Source: Lunularia cruciata (taxonomy: Eukaryota; Streptophyta; Marchantiopsida; Lunulariales; Lunulariaceae). From it: 64,000 bases of DNA. The notes under the pieces were generated by a model that saw nothing but the letters and a program-made list of their open reading frames with translations, did not search any database and was not told where the DNA came from. Both the position numbers and the translations under genes were made by a program. Location: contig OX419761.1 in the NCBI GenBank assembly GCA_948567375.1, positions 4,838,501-4,902,500 of the forward strand, read 5' to 3'. How positions within the stretch are numbered: the stretch's first letter is position 1; each line of letters starts with the position of its first letter. Of the stretch, positions 11,758-25,116 are shown piece by piece.

Positions 11758-13550
11758 GGTGCACACAAGAAGTACTCAGAGTTCTGAGCTGATGGCTAAC
11801 AGCTTGAACATTCAGCGATTACTTCCAGCCGCAGTTTCTTCTGAGAAATCGAAATCCGTAGTTGTTGCTATTCCACAAGATAATCTACGGGGAGATCCGT
11901 ATAATCTCTGCAGGATCGACGAGTTGATCGGCCCGTATATGAAAGAACTGTAACGTTGATCGATAAGTGTCCAAAACTTGATGCAGGTTCAAAGACTAGG
12001 TGAGGGCACCATATTTTTAGGTGGCTTCCATCAATTTGTAGCCTATCTACGGCCATGGCAATGGTCACATCGAATCATCTGAACGTTATATCACGATCTG
12101 AGCATAGACAGCAGGATTATCTCTAGACTCTCATCCAGTCAAGGAGATGATAGTCGGCTGTAAATGGGAGCTTTACAAGTACATGACAACTGTACAATCC
12201 GTTCAGCTTAACGTTACATCATGAATTGAGTACAAACAGCAGGATCAACTCTCGACTCTTATGATCATCTGGTCATGCGGATGATACCTGGCTGTAGCTC
12301 GGCCCTCCACGAGGCTACCTACAAATCCTGTAACCGCAAGACCAAGATTGGAAGAGTGAATGCCGACTTTAAGTTTGAAGTTGTATTTCCGTGCCTTGAA
12401 AGTCTTGTGGTCACAGTATTTGTAATAGGAGTTCAAACTGCCATCCTCAATTGCTCTTCGAAGCTATTCATGTGCAGTTCCAGCTTGAGATTTGAAATTC
12501 GAATTTCAAATCTACAAGCTAATCTGTGCTAGTTACTTCCCCTGTCAATGCACCGAAGTAACTTTGCTGATACAGCAAGGTCTCAAAACGCGACCGGGGC
12601 ACAATGGACTCCTTTGGTCCTCCCTTCAAAACTGGCGATAATGGCGGTCTTCTCCAAATCCTGACCGTTTTATGCAGTTGGTATCCAGGAGAATGTAGTT
12701 TGAACTTGTTTGTGCACATTTAGTGGGGACTCTAGATCTAATCTGTCATGGACTTGGCTATTGATCAGTAGAACTTCGCTGTTCGTCCCATGCCAGCAAA
12801 AACCAACAAACAGTTTATGATGAGATTGATGTGTTATATTATGGATCAAGCAGTTGGAATTTAGCCAGGCTTCTCTTTTCACCACTCCTATGACGCCAGA
12901 AATATCACCACTGCTCTCTGGGCGTCTTCAAAGGTCAGATTAATCCCCACTACTTAGAGGAAGGAGGTAAATGGAGGACCATATATATTCTTCGATGCTT
13001 TCTACTACAATGATTCAGCGAGCAGCCGGTGATACTTTCCCGTTAAACTTGGGAAGGAAAGCCTACATATTGCAGTAACTGACCAGAATGATAGCAACCA
13101 CTCACAATTCAGAAATTTGTTCCCAAGAGAACGAGATGTAATTACTGAGCTAGCATATCACATTCAAAATATGGGCCATGCCACAAACACCGGGAGACCT
13201 GTGGGTCCGATCGGTGAACAATCCTTCTACCAGGCATTTGATTCGCGTGCTACCAATATGCAGATGCATGGACAACTCAGCCTAAGAATGCTCTGATGCG
13301 AATTCGGCCAGAAAGACTGAGTTGATGTCCACGTACAATCACATGTTATTCGCTGTGAACTGTCTCTCGCATCCACACTATGCTGAGGCATTACTTGTGG
13401 CCGTGTTTATTTCCATTCATTTCATTGGTTTAGAACCGAACTTCCAAACCATCGTCTGAAACCCTCCACAATTCTACTTATGGTGTCGCAATATGTGGTC
13501 GGTCATCGATGTTAAGCTTTTGACAAGACGTAGCTACACACGTAGTATAG

Positions 13551-13577
13551 CAAGAAGGATGGGAAGATCCCATCACG
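13551..13577 (-). mobile_element. Possible LINE 3'-tail remnant
   Basis: The plus strand carries AAGGATGGGAAGATCCCATCA, one base different from the core of the LINE 3' tail seen at 25130, 28222, 29963 and 37069. Two near-identical 15-mers (AAGCTTTTGACAAGA at 13514 and AAGCTTGTGACAAGA at 13580) bracket it, but they do not abut it neatly. Confidence 0.3.
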
Positions 13578-14679
13578 CCAAGCTTGTGACAAGATACATG
13601 GTTGCATGGACCTTCTTGCTGTTCAACATACGTTGGATTTTGACAAGTTTGATGTGCTACAAGTAAGATCAACAGTTCAGTTCTAGAATATCTAGATGAG
13701 AACGTAGACATGACTTTTGAATCTCAATTGCGTGCACCTCTTGTTGATGAATGTGTGGAAACTCTGGAATGTCTGGAAAGCCCCCTGTCTCAATTAAACA
13801 GGCCATTTGATTGTTCTCAGATTATCTTATTAGATGATTTGAGAAGATGATTCCTGAAGTATTACATTGCTAACAGAGACGAGCTAAGCTTCCGAATTCA
13901 CTTGACTTTGGTGTGCAACAATTTATGGCCCATTCTCGATGCAACACGGCACAGACATTCAAAAGCAGCAGAATCGACAAACGCAGAATCAAACAACCAA
14001 GAATTACGTATAACGAACAAGCAGAATAGCAGATCACTGTAAACATTATAAGCACTACGTTTGGTTCACAATTGAGAATTTACGTGATGCTGTAAGTGCT
14101 GACAAGACATGAGGGCGTAGGAGGAGAATGCCCATCGGATAATCTGAGTCTGGGTTCGGACCTAACCAACTCGGATTATTTACTGAACTATGTGCCAAAT
14201 CCAATGTTAATCTGGACAGAAGACTGTTAGAGCTGTTTCTCAAGCATGCACATATTGAATGAGAGTAGTCGGTCTTGTATTCACCAAAAATTGAAGCACG
14301 GAACAAACACTTGCGAACTCGTTTGTTGTGAGTATTCCTATACCTAGGTCTAACTGCAGTTGGAAAACCTGGAATTTCTGAACCCTATTTGGGTGCATCC
14401 TACATATATTTATCTTCTCCAGATCTAGATTGACAGCACTTTTGCAGTGCTCTTCGCAATTGTAAACTTCACAGAGCTCCTGAACTAAATGATATTGGGC
14501 CAGCACACCTTTTCTGTTCCATTATCTACAATACGGTATCTGATACGTCGTTTAATCAGGTATAGATTCCACAATTCTAATGTTGATTGCTGTCCATCTT
14601 GCACAATAGTCACTCTATGTTCAAAATCTGGTGAAACAGCCCACATATGTAACTTCTTCCCGTTTGCTCTTCGAAGCCA

Positions 14680-14714
14680 GCTCGTTTGAGCACGAGTTCG
14701 AGCTCAAAACGAGC
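14680..14714. repeat. Inverted repeat / hairpin
   Basis: GCTCGTTTGAGC and GCTCAAAACGAGC form a 12-bp stem with one extra base and a loop of about 10 bases. No transcript or terminator context is evident. Confidence 0.5.
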
Positions 14715-15591
14715 CGGTAACGGACATACTCTGCGGTTTACACTATCACTCCAGAACGTATCAAACTTAACCTACTGCGCTTCAACGGTTATCCTTCTTT
14801 CAATCTTCAGCTTGAGCTCAAATTTCGTTTTTTTCTTCTTGCAATTGAGCTCCCGGACCCTGCAAACTTAGGAACTTATCTTGTCCTTAGTCTGTGCGGA
14901 TGCCCAGCCTCTATCACCTCCAAGCTCTAGTGTCCTTCCACGAGGTTTAGCGCTGCTTGACAGTCGAAAGGTCTAACAAGTGCTGATTTCTTTGCCAAAA
15001 GGTGTACAGCGCTTTAAGGTTAAACTCCAGTGATCCTTGAGACAGCAAGGTGATCGACGTTGTCAGATGTCAGATTGGTGCTGGTGCCTAATACTCCACA
15101 TTTAGTCCAAAGTTGCTTGCTCATTCGCATTGAAGAGAACCCTGTAGCGCGTGATTGGAGTTTCTAGGACGTTCGTGGTATGTAGACCTAGAGAGGCAAA
15201 GTTCATCACATGCCCAAGGCAGGAAATAGAGAGAAATTAATCGTTTAGCTGGCTTGCTAGAGCCTCGTGCAGATAATAATGGATTCTCCTGAGCATATGA
15301 GGCTGTGAACATGTTCTTCGAGGAAGCTGATTATTGGAGTTATATTTCCAAGGAGCGCACAACCGGATGCCACTCCAAACATTGACACATGCAGAGGTAG
15401 ACAGTTGCAACCGCTAGGTTATGCTACTCCCAAATCATGAAAGCACCTGAAGGCATCTGAAAGCTGCCCGAGATTATATCCTACTTTATCCTCCCAAAGC
15501 GGACCTATCCAGAGAAATTTCGTTAGCTAAGAAGCCCCCAAAGATCGTAACCGGTCACTGAATTCGAGTTCTACAGTAGATGCACCAGACA

Positions 15592-16134
15592 TTAAAGAGG
15601 TACGCTCAGCATCAGAATGACCCACACAGAGGAGTTGACCATTTCGTTGACAATTCGCCATCTCTCTTGAATCAGCAATTCACCGCCGCGTACACAAGAC
15701 CTGAGCGATTGATTCTCAGCTAATTGGGTTGAAAACGTTTCTGGATGCTGCTGCAGAGATTTATCATTTAGCAATATCCGAGAAAGGTGAAACTGGGTCC
15801 CCCATTGATACTTGCCGCCAGGCATGCTGCTCTTACAGCACGTCGTTTTATCTAGCACTGTTAATTTTCTTGTTTCATCAAAATCTACAGTTCGTCTCCG
15901 CGAAAATTTAATCCCTTTGCATGTGAAAGCGGTAAAGTCATGACAATCCGGATTAGGTCGAGAGCGGAGGCGTGCAGCCACGTAATGTCGAGAGCACGTT
16001 GCAACTGCGCGGGCACCTGCTACTAAACCCTGGGCTACGTACAGTGCTGAATCTGGACCACCAAATGCATTGGAAATGTGAATATACTCTCGCTCTATTT
16101 CGAGCTGTTCCCCACAGAGGTTTTTAAGCGCCAT
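15592..16134 (-). CDS. Hypothetical frame, unidentified
   Basis: A 180-codon frame from an ATG at 16134. Its first about 60 residues have protein-like composition (an Ala/Gly-rich stretch V-A-Q-G-L-V-A-G-A-R-A near 33-43), while the rest looks random. It could be the first exon of a spliced gene, a fragment, or chance. No domain was recognised. Confidence 0.2.
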   Translation of the reverse strand: MALKNLCGEQLEIEREYIHISNAFGGPDSALYVAQGLVAGARAVATCSRHYVAARLRSRPNPDCHDFTAFTCKGIKFSRRRTVDFDETRKLTVLDKTTCCKSSMPGGKYQWGTQFHLSRILLNDKSLQQHPETFSTQLAENQSLRSCVRGGELLIQERWRIVNEMVNSSVWVILMLSVPL

Positions 16135-19100
16135 TCCTATCTTTCACTGCGCAGGCTATCCTTGCGGTCCCGTCTGATTGCATGTCCATATCAACCCTGT
16201 TGAGTGCTGTATTGCGTTCTATACAGGAAATGAATTATACCTCCTACGCCTGTTTTGTTTGAGTCATCGGAATTGAGTTTTCTCCACATACAAAGAATGA
16301 CGAAGATGCCCCGAAAATGGGAGATCTCCGTCCTCCTCTGTCCACTTTCTACAGTATCTTGGTATCCAAGTTATATTTGAAATGCGTATGAATCTCCAAA
16401 CTCTGGAATTTGGAAAATTCAAATATGCTGGTTAGGTGTCCGAAATTGAAATTTGGTACCCATGTGCAGAAAGGATCTACAAACTCTCCTCGCTTGGGAG
16501 TGAACGTAGCTGTAGCAGTCCAAGCGCGTGATCGACATCATCAATCCACTTCCAAGAGTGAACTAGCTAGATCGCCTTTCTTGTCATTCTCCTGTCAATG
16601 ACCATAAAGACTGGCCTGACTAACAAAATGAAGCAGTCTTCATGGTCAAGGCTGCGAACTTAAGTTGAGGTCTCTCCCCACTAGGGTGTCCACGTTGGCT
16701 ATCCGCAGTCCTAGTCGTATTGGACATGACCTTCAACTTCCTATTCTTGCCCATTTTCTCAAGCTTACCCGCGTCGCCCTGCTTTAATTTGGCGAGAGGT
16801 CTTGAGGAAGAGAAGTAGTCTTCTTGTTGGAAGTCCTTACCTGAAGAGCTTGTGGCGAAAAGCTGCTTACTCAAGCAATCAATCCAAACAGATCTGTCCA
16901 AATTCAATTATCAGCTTGATGGCTGCCTAGATAAACGTTGCAGTTTTTGCAGGCTCTTCCATGAAAGATATTGTCTTAGAAGGCCAAGTTCTTGTCTTCT
17001 GATTGTCACTGACTACTTGGGTGTTACAGAGAAAAGGAAAGGCACTATATTATATTTAGAAGTTAGAGACCTATTTGATGACTTAAAGTCCTGATCATCC
17101 ACACAATATCCTTAAGCTTATGCTGTCCTAACTATAACCTAGCAGCGACTTGCATGGAACCGTACCATTCCGCTATGCAGAAGGTTGTCGCTCGCTCTTC
17201 TGTCGTGATGATCCTGTAGCTTATGCAGGAATGCTGTTCGAATTACGATTGCTGATGCAGGATACTGTTGGCTTTGATCTAAGAATGATAGCCGCACGCA
17301 CAATCGTTCCAGAAAAAATATGTAAATTCCATGCGAAAACCTAGTAATTCAAATTGGTCAAATGTAAAACTTTGCAGATGTACATGTTTCGAGACAAAAA
17401 GGACGATATCTGACGAGTAGAAGAGGAAGGCAAAGTTAATTCCGATCCGTAGAGAAGCTGATATTCATCTTCAGTATCTAATTTGCATCTTGATGTCTGA
17501 GCATGGATCCCGGACTGAGAGATCAACCACCGTGAAGCTGTCATGTTTAGGGCCTTGGTTTTGCTTCATTTACCAAATGTTGTTGGCAGATAGCGCCAGA
17601 TGGTATGCAAGAAACACATGCCGCAGGAAAGTCTGGAAGACATTCAATCGTCACCGAGAATCCTGCCTGCCATCAAAACCTCTAAGGACTTGGGAATTGA
17701 ACCATCCTTCAAACGCATGCAACAGCTGTGACTTTCCGCCATTGCTTGAGCGAGAACGTTCTGCAATCGTCTGGTCGGAAGATGTCCATTGCAGCTGTTA
17801 CGGTACGTCCCCCTTCTTCAATTTGGTTGCCGCATGCAGGTCTGCTTAGCTCACGATAACAGTATCATATTCAGGCTGACATTAAAAGGGGGCACCCCAA
17901 TCCTGAAATATATATTAAAAGTTGCATATTTGTAGGATCATGCACTGGATGTAGACCCGCAGACGTCGTAACTGGGACCTTGATGTCACACGTAATCGGT
18001 CTCATGTGATGCACAGAACAGCACCTTTTTTAAGGCACATACAATCACTTTGACGAAAGAGTTCGTTAGAGTTCACGAACAGCCGCGTCAGCATGACTTG
18101 GGAAGGTCCCGCTAGTCACCGCCTGGCATGCACGGGGCCAGGCTCCACTCCTGAGCTGATCACAAAAGCATTCGGCTATTGAACTCATGAAAGGGGTACT
18201 GATGTTTCTCGTATAGAGTAAAATAAAATTTAATATCGTGCTTCGCGAATCGTTCAAATAAATTAAAGGCGACTCCTGGCATTCTAGCATGTGCATGGAT
18301 TCTTACCTTATTTCTTAATTGCACAATTTGTAGCAGTGTGTAGTAGTGTGCTCACAATTCCAACATGGGTAATTGTGCCTGTCAATTTTCATATAACGTT
18401 CCGAAATCTCTTTCTCTCGTATACTGATTCCTACTCGTTAGAAGTCCAATCCAGTTTCCACTCACCGGGGATTCCAAGAAATGCTTCGCATTGGTCACTC
18501 GCAAGTCCTTGAAGATCGTGCTTCGATTGCACTGCCGAATTGCATCCCTCATAAACGATTTGAAATTTGATTGAACTCGAAATCTTTCTCGTTAGATATT
18601 ACACTTTTTTCAATCTCAAGTTGGAAGAAGGCAAAGAGAAAGCATGGTTTATATCGAATCTGTTGAAGAGCTGTATTTCTACACCACTGTCATTCAGATC
18701 AGCAATTGACATTTCCATGTTTCACCATGTCGCCATAACCAGAGCTTCGAAAGCTGATGCGCGAAAGCTGCTCGATGCCCTCACCGCAAACAAGAAGCAG
18801 AGAATTTAAAAGGATTGCCATAAATCGAGGACAATAACATAGAAATATATCAGAAAATTTTGAAAAATTGAACTTCTTCGATGGCTCGCGTCGTATTGCA
18901 TTCTCGTCAAACTCGCTGTCTGTATGAATATGAACTTTTGTCACAACCGTGATGGATACATGCCAAAAAAGTGGATATATGCTTCAATCTGCGATCTAAC
19001 TTCATGTTTTGATCACAAGAATCATCTAAATCTGTGGATATTGGTCGGCAAGGAGATTCTGAACTTTAGAAATCGTCGGCACAAGCTGCAAAGAACTCAA

Positions 19101-21293
19101 AACTTCCTCGGCTGGAGCTAATGGAAGCTGTGTCCTCTGTCATCAATCAGTCAAACATCCCAACAGATATAAACTTTGGTGGTTGTCGGTGGTTGCAACC
19201 ATAATGTCATGCATTAAACAAGCCAAGAATCGAAACCAGCTGTGATCATGACTTTCACTGAATCCAGAAGGATTATCTCAACTTAAGTATGCAACGAACT
19301 CGGTGTTGGACGACGCCTTTGTTATTTGAATGGCTACCTCCTGTAGCTTGTGGCATGGGTGTTTATCCGAAACGTCTGCTTGGCCAGGGAGATAATATGC
19401 TGTGGAACAACTATACCTTGACTAGCAAGTTAGTACTTAGACTGTGTGTGCAACAGGAGAGTGACCCGTCGGACACTACTGCCAGATCGTTCAACGTCTG
19501 GATCTCCGACTTTCTAAGTCTATTTGCCAATGAGGAGGCTGTAACGGAGGTGCCACAGTGACTCATCGGCAAGTTTGAAATTCCAAATTAGGCTATCATT
19601 TCAGCAGTTCAAGCATCGGGCTCGTGCTCGGGACGTGACATGTCCTTGGATAGCCTCTGAATCTTGACGCCAATGACCATGAGGTGTCGGCTTCAAGAGA
19701 GGGCCTGGTTTTCTATTCCTTGTGTTTCCCTAGATGTGCATCAACACGTCACGACAGATAGTCTAAAAAATTCGGACTTCAACAGAGTTGTTTATGACAC
19801 CCACGATTTGAGAATCTCCTTGACATCGAAGAAAGTCGAAGTGGTTGGATTATTATGCTCTGCATAATAATCCAGCATATGTGCAGGTCATGTACACGTA
19901 CAATATATATGGAGAAGTCTACCCAGCTGAACGAAGACGCTGATAAAATTGCTCTACGCTCTACTACGCGTTCGAATTCGTTCTTTATCGAATTTGAGTC
20001 TTAGAACAGTTTGGATCGAGAACTCGCGGAGCCTTCTCTTCGTTTCCACTTCCCTCTACAGCCTAAACTATCCATAAGCGGTCGCTTGGACCCTGTAACC
20101 TATACATCACTTCGGATGAGGTGATCAATCTCGAGAGGTACAGCTAGAATTTGGTGGTCAACTACAGGCACAAGATGTACTACTGTTTAGGCGCTTGTTC
20201 AAAGATGTACTCTCTATGTAAAGACTTGAAGTTTCAGTATGTGCAGGACATGTCGAAAAATCGATTTTTTCAACAGCTCAAAACTCCTGACTTTAGAGGA
20301 TTTAAATCTGAAGTGCGCCTTGCGGTGAACTTGTGCGGCAGTAAACAGAATAGTTATCTAAATCCTACTTCATTAGACCGCTGACGTTGGGAATCTGATG
20401 TTGTGGTCTCGCCTGGTTCTAGGCTCCGAAGCTCTGTGCGCCTTTGAACGTCCCCTCAACAATCCTGCCTCATGCCCTTCGACCCATGACTAGCGTGCCA
20501 GTAAAGGCTAAGATATGGGCTAATACGGACCTGATTATGACCACTGGAGTCCTCACCTTGACCTTCTGCTTCCTGCTTGTGCGAGCAAAATATCTTCTCA
20601 TCGGCAAATTCTTATCAACCCCCTCCTTTCTATTCTAGGCTACAATTCCTATCGTTCTCCTTTTCTTTCTCTCGAGCCTACCCTGCAGGATGATGATCAG
20701 CTCTGCTGCATATGCATAAGTTAAGTCTGTGCGTCACCTTCGTGCTTACAGAATGTTACACTGAATCACTAGTCAATCTTTTGTAAGAATATAAAACTTT
20801 ATCTACGAGATTGGCTCTGTCTGCCTTTCTTGGTGACATCTGAGCAACGCTTGTGCTTGGGTATGAACAAACTTCGACAGTGTTGAAGTTTGTAGCCGTG
20901 GATGGCCTAGGCCACATAGATCCAAATCCTATGGAGGCTTGTCACAAACTGCTTCATTTAATCTCTGCATTCGGCGCCAGTTGTGGGGGAAGCCTGTAGC
21001 CTACATTCACCACATTGATCTCACACTCCCGTGTCTACCATGGCTTCATGATCAATTAAGTCGAATTGGACCTTAGCTCGCTTGGTGATCTTTGGGGTGG
21101 ACATCTCACCGTTGTGATGAGATACGCATATGAGGAATGTCCGAATATTATGTCGTTAAAAATGGTGAAATCCGTGGAGATCTCCAAAATGGAAATCCTA
21201 CTGTTGAAGGACAATGATGTCGAACTTGCGCCTGGTTGATGTGAGCTCGATTTTTAGAATTCTCGAGGTGAGCATGATGATTCTGATGCTATT

Positions 21294-21668
21294 CTAGGTA
21301 ATGACGTTGAGTTGTACATTTGAGGCCACTGCTGGGGCAGGAGCTATCTCAAGGTCTTCGTTATTCACGCTTTCAGGCACTGGTCCCACACGAGCTTTTG
21401 AACGGGTGAAAAATGCTTTGATCCTATCTCGCTTCTCGCATAGACCTAGAAAGAGAATCAGCAGAATGAACACAACGGCGATCATAACCCCAAGTCTCAG
21501 ACCCATGCCACCAGTTCCTCGAGATCCATGAGGTGCTGGTGAGCTCGAGCCATGTACGCCTCCATCTAACTGCGCGTGCACAATTGCCCTTGGGCATGGA
21601 CCTTGGAATCCATAATTCACTCCTACGTAAGAGACACCCCGAGCCATCTCGAAAACACTCCTCTGCAT
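21294..21668 (-). CDS. Small single-pass membrane protein, unidentified
   Basis: A 124-residue frame from the ATG at 21668. Residues about 58-76 form one strong hydrophobic helix, preceded by a Gly/Ser/Pro-rich region and followed by the basic stretch E-K-R-D-R-I-K and R-S-K-A-R (about 78-95) and a Pro/Ala tail. The positive-inside rule puts the C-terminus in the cytoplasm. The layout parallels the gene at 11209-11757. A minus-strand frame at 22097-22339 with protein-like composition lies upstream and could be a preceding exon of an extracellular domain. No family was recognised. Confidence 0.45.
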   Translation of the reverse strand: MQRSVFEMARGVSYVGVNYGFQGPCPRAIVHAQLDGGVHGSSSPAPHGSRGTGGMGLRLGVMIAVVFILLILFLGLCEKRDRIKAFFTRSKARVGPVPESVNNEDLEIAPAPAVASNVQLNVIT

Positions 21669-23524
21669 GCAGTGCAGATGCAAATTCTCAACCAAAAGTT
21701 GGCGATGTTGAGGACGTCGGTAACAATTTGCATGAGCATGTGCAATCGGGTTCCGGCTGAAAGTCGAGCGCTAAGCTTCAAAATCTAGACTAGGGGTAGG
21801 AAAACAGGTGCCAGTATCAGTAAGAGAGAGGATCAGGATATAGATTTTTCTTGTCACTAGACTTCTATGACCTCTAAAAAATGATGGATGTAAGAGAATT
21901 TTTTCCCGGAAGCGCTGAAGTGCAATCATAAGCTTGCTTCAAAATTTGCGAGTGACTGCAGTAATATGTTGGAAACTATCACTACTTCCATCCACAGTTT
22001 CAGTCTAATCTTCACATGATGAGGAATCCCGAACTCTTGATTCATGAGAGTCGCTCAAAGTAAATTGAATCACCTACGATAATTGACCTTCGGGGTCTAT
22101 CGGCACACAAGAAATTGTGAATCTGCAGGAGGGATAAGTTGTCGGTCATCCCTCCTCAGATTACAATTCACCGCGCACAGCAATAGAGGGGCACTTAGCG
22201 CCTTCTTGTAGTAAGTTACTTCCAGCTTCTCCATATTCCCAGCTCCACATTCTATGATTGAGATTCTGAAGTACACCTGGGTCCCATCTGCACTTTCAGG
22301 GCGAGCATCTAGCTGAAACTGGTAGGACCAGCAATTCAAGCACAGAATTCAAGGGCTTGCCTCATTTGGAGAAAAGCAAATCGTATCACGAACTTCTCTA
22401 AATTAAAATTTTCGAGAGGATTTTCTCCAAACAGTGATCGGTTTACTGAGATGAAAAAAAATCTTAATTCATATGCTGTTACGAGTAGTAAACAGTGATG
22501 GAAAAAAACCTCAAGCAACAAGATAAGAGATGAAAATCAGCAATTCCAGATCAATATATATCTTCGTAAATGTACAGCATTCGGGACATTCTGCTGACCC
22601 AGCTGAATCTTGAGAACATAGTGGAGCGGGACTCCGCCATGCATCAACATGGTGGAAACTGTGATGCGATTTTAAATAGAAGCCATGACCGAGCGAGAGC
22701 AGAACATTGTGGCGTGCTCGAAAGAAAATAACATCAGTTGGGCGCTAGATGGATCAGATAATACTGTTGCAGTTGACTATTACCGCCGGCATAGAGCTTC
22801 TTAATTCACCTCATACTTCAATTCTCCGTGCTTGTCATGATACGAATCATTAGATTAAACAACTGTAGAATTAGATAACACAGACGTGTTTTGTTCGTGC
22901 TGAATGTGTAGCAGTAGAGCCGTAGTATCACGGGCAATGCCCAACTTGTAACTCTAATTTTACGTGGGGATGCTTGCAGGGATAAAAGAACCCAAGATTG
23001 GACAGGTTCTTACTCCGGGCAATATCAGCACGGGACATGTTACAAGCCAGGGTAGTTTCCGCGCATTTCAAGAGTTGGGTATATATCTTCCGTACCCACC
23101 GGAAGTGATTGTGACAAGACCACTAGCACATCACACCTCAAGGTTTCTCTCTCAAAATCTTTCCTTCAAGGAATGCTATGTTGAATATCCTTTCAAGTGG
23201 TGGGGGCGAGACAAATGGAAGTAATAAAAACGGTTCATGAGATTTTAGAGATTTCTTCTAAACAGATTATCCTTCTTGTGTATTGACCAAGGGGTTTCAA
23301 GCGGTTTCAGAGTGAGGATACAATAGCAAGGGGAGATAACCCTAGGGTAGGGGCTAGTCTACTTCACGTTATGGAAAAGTAAGGATGCATTAGATTGATT
23401 GCTAGTAGAAAGATCTTCTTATGTTTTGTTAACCACACCATTGTCTTTCATCATCAATCTCACTCCAAGAACAAGTCAATACACATCAATTTGGAAGAGT
23501 TACCCTTTGAGGTGGTGAGATTAT
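21669..23524. other. Intergenic, no confident gene
   Basis: Contains the possible upstream exon 22097-22339 (minus) noted with the preceding gene. A plus-strand frame at 22964-23224 has moderately protein-like composition but no known match. The LINE remnant starts near the right end. Confidence 0.35.
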
Positions 23525-24205
23525 TTTCCTAGGCATCAAGGCACTCCTAGATATCCATCTCCGAGGTGTATTGTACACCCGGTGTGTATGATGAGAACAT
23601 TTTTAATAGCATCTCTTGTGCATTTATCTTTAAAGAGCTTATGGAAGTTGGTGTATCCTTGGCGACTCTCATTGTGAGATCGTTGTATGGCTCTCTTGCT
23701 TTTTTTTACTACTAGCATGGGTGGTCATAAGAGGGAGTTATTGTCTTAGAGTCAATTTTTGGTAAACGGTAAGGAAATCCTTTTGGGAGATCTTTATTTG
23801 CCATGGCTCACTTCAAAAGTCTCTTATCTTCTACTTTGGCTATGCCAGGTTGTGGATTTCACTCCTTATTCAACTATACACACGTTGTGAGAGTTGTGAG
23901 CCCGGTAGATCAGATTAGACAGACCTCTGATCACTTGATTACCAAGCTATATCTTGTAGGCATGAGAGTCAAGGTATCAAAGTGTGGAGCATGATCCCCT
24001 CTAGGTATCCCTCCCCACCTTGAGCTCCCAAAAGGGTGTCATGTACACATTGGACTATGTATACTTGGAATGCTAATAGTTTCTAGGATTTTGTCATATG
24101 CTTCTTGTATGTTACACTTGCAAAGAATATTCTACACGGATATTATTTTCCTCTACTAGGAGATCCAGAAGTGGTATTTGGTATACTCTCATCTAGTATT
24201 GCACA
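23525..24205 (+). pseudogene. Decayed LINE-type reverse transcriptase
   Basis: Several frames together align with the minus-strand LINE reverse transcriptase at 41701-42540. Seen in order are A-L-L-D-I-H near 23540, the F-N-S-I-S motif-A remainder near 23610, a G-N-P-F-G-R-S-L-F-A-M-A-H-F motif-B region near 23775-23815, and V-D-Q-I-R-Q downstream of motif C near 23910. The catalytic aspartates of motifs A and C are lost and stops or frameshifts occur, so it is inactive. Identity as a non-LTR reverse transcriptase rests on motif order and the parallel copy. Confidence 0.7.
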
Positions 24206-24690
24206 TTGATGAACTTACCTCCTCTACATGTTTCTCCATTCCTTGGCTTTCATATCTTTTTTGCTAGCTTTTGATAAAGGATTGAAGGAGTTTTGTACCT
24301 TGATGAATTTAGCTTCTTTACAAGGTTCTCCCTTCTTTGACTTTCCTATCATTTATGCTAATTTTTTATAGAAGATTAAAAGAGTCTTTGGTAATATCAT
24401 TAGACCACCTTCCTTGACTTTCCTATCATTTTGCGAGTTTTTGATAAGAAGATTAAAAGAGGATTGCACATTGATGAACTTACTTTCTTTACAAGGTTCT
24501 CTTTCTTATACTTTTACTAGTTTTTTAAAGAAGAATTAGAGGAATCTTTGGTAATATCATTAGTGTTTTTCCTCCCTTGACTTTCCTATCACTTTTACTC
24601 GTTTTTTAAGAACTTTTACCAATTTTTTTAGAAAGATCAAAGGAGTCATTGGTAATATCATTAGATCGTTGGTAACATCATTAGATCGCG
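24206..24690 (+). repeat. Tandem expansion of a LINE coding segment (about 100 bp, roughly five partial units)
   Basis: Anchors recur: TTGATGAA[C/T]TTA near 24208, 24300 and 24470; TGACTTTCCTATCA near 24337, 24416 and 24578; TTGGTAATATCATTAG near 24388, 24548 and 24648. The unit matches the LINE segment just after the reverse transcriptase palm at about 41705-41815 (minus), which is single copy there. So part of this LINE copy was locally duplicated after insertion. Confidence 0.75.
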
Positions 24691-24900
24691 ACTTATCGAA
24701 CGTCTGATTGGAGATTTAGCAATTGGAGATTTGACAAGTAGACAAATTCGATTAAATACACATGAAACCCGTATTGAAAAACCAACCAAGTCTACAATTC
24801 AATTGTAAGAAATATGCAAGTGAACTCTCTCCCACTCTAGAATATCCTTGCCTGTTTTCTTCTATCGTCGCGCATGCCTCCAAGAAGGTCGAGAGTAAAA

Positions 24901-24958
24901 GAAAGAGGCGACCACGTCGGATAACAAGAAGGATGAGAAGCCCCATCGAACCGTCCAA
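24901..24958 (-). mobile_element. LINE 3'-tail fragment
   Basis: The plus strand reads GAGGCGACCACGTCGG, then AAGGATGAGAAGCCCCATC and an ACCGTCCAAG end. This matches the LINE tail copy at 29963 (GGCGACCGCG, GAAGGATTGGAAGACC, GCCGTACAAG) in order and spacing. It is a short 5'-truncated remnant with no clear TSD. Confidence 0.55.
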
Positions 24959-25116
24959 GTCTAGGATTTCACATGCTGATGATCGGGTGATCCTGATCAT
25001 CAACATAGATGGCAGCTAGACAAAATGCGACAGATGGGCCTGTGTTGCCGAGTACGACTGTCGCCTTATTTGCCTCGATCTGGAGATTAGACGACATAGA
25101 CTACCCGTTCACCTTA

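Larger units (their letters stand above)
11758..21293. other. Long gene-poor stretch
   Basis: Apart from the separately listed hypothetical frame (15592-16134), a short LINE-tail-like match (13551-13577) and an inverted repeat (14680-14714), no gene could be supported. A short frame ending at 18809, about 30 codons from an ATG near 18717, has exon-like composition but no recognisable family. Introns of unrecognised spliced genes cannot be excluded. Confidence 0.4.
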
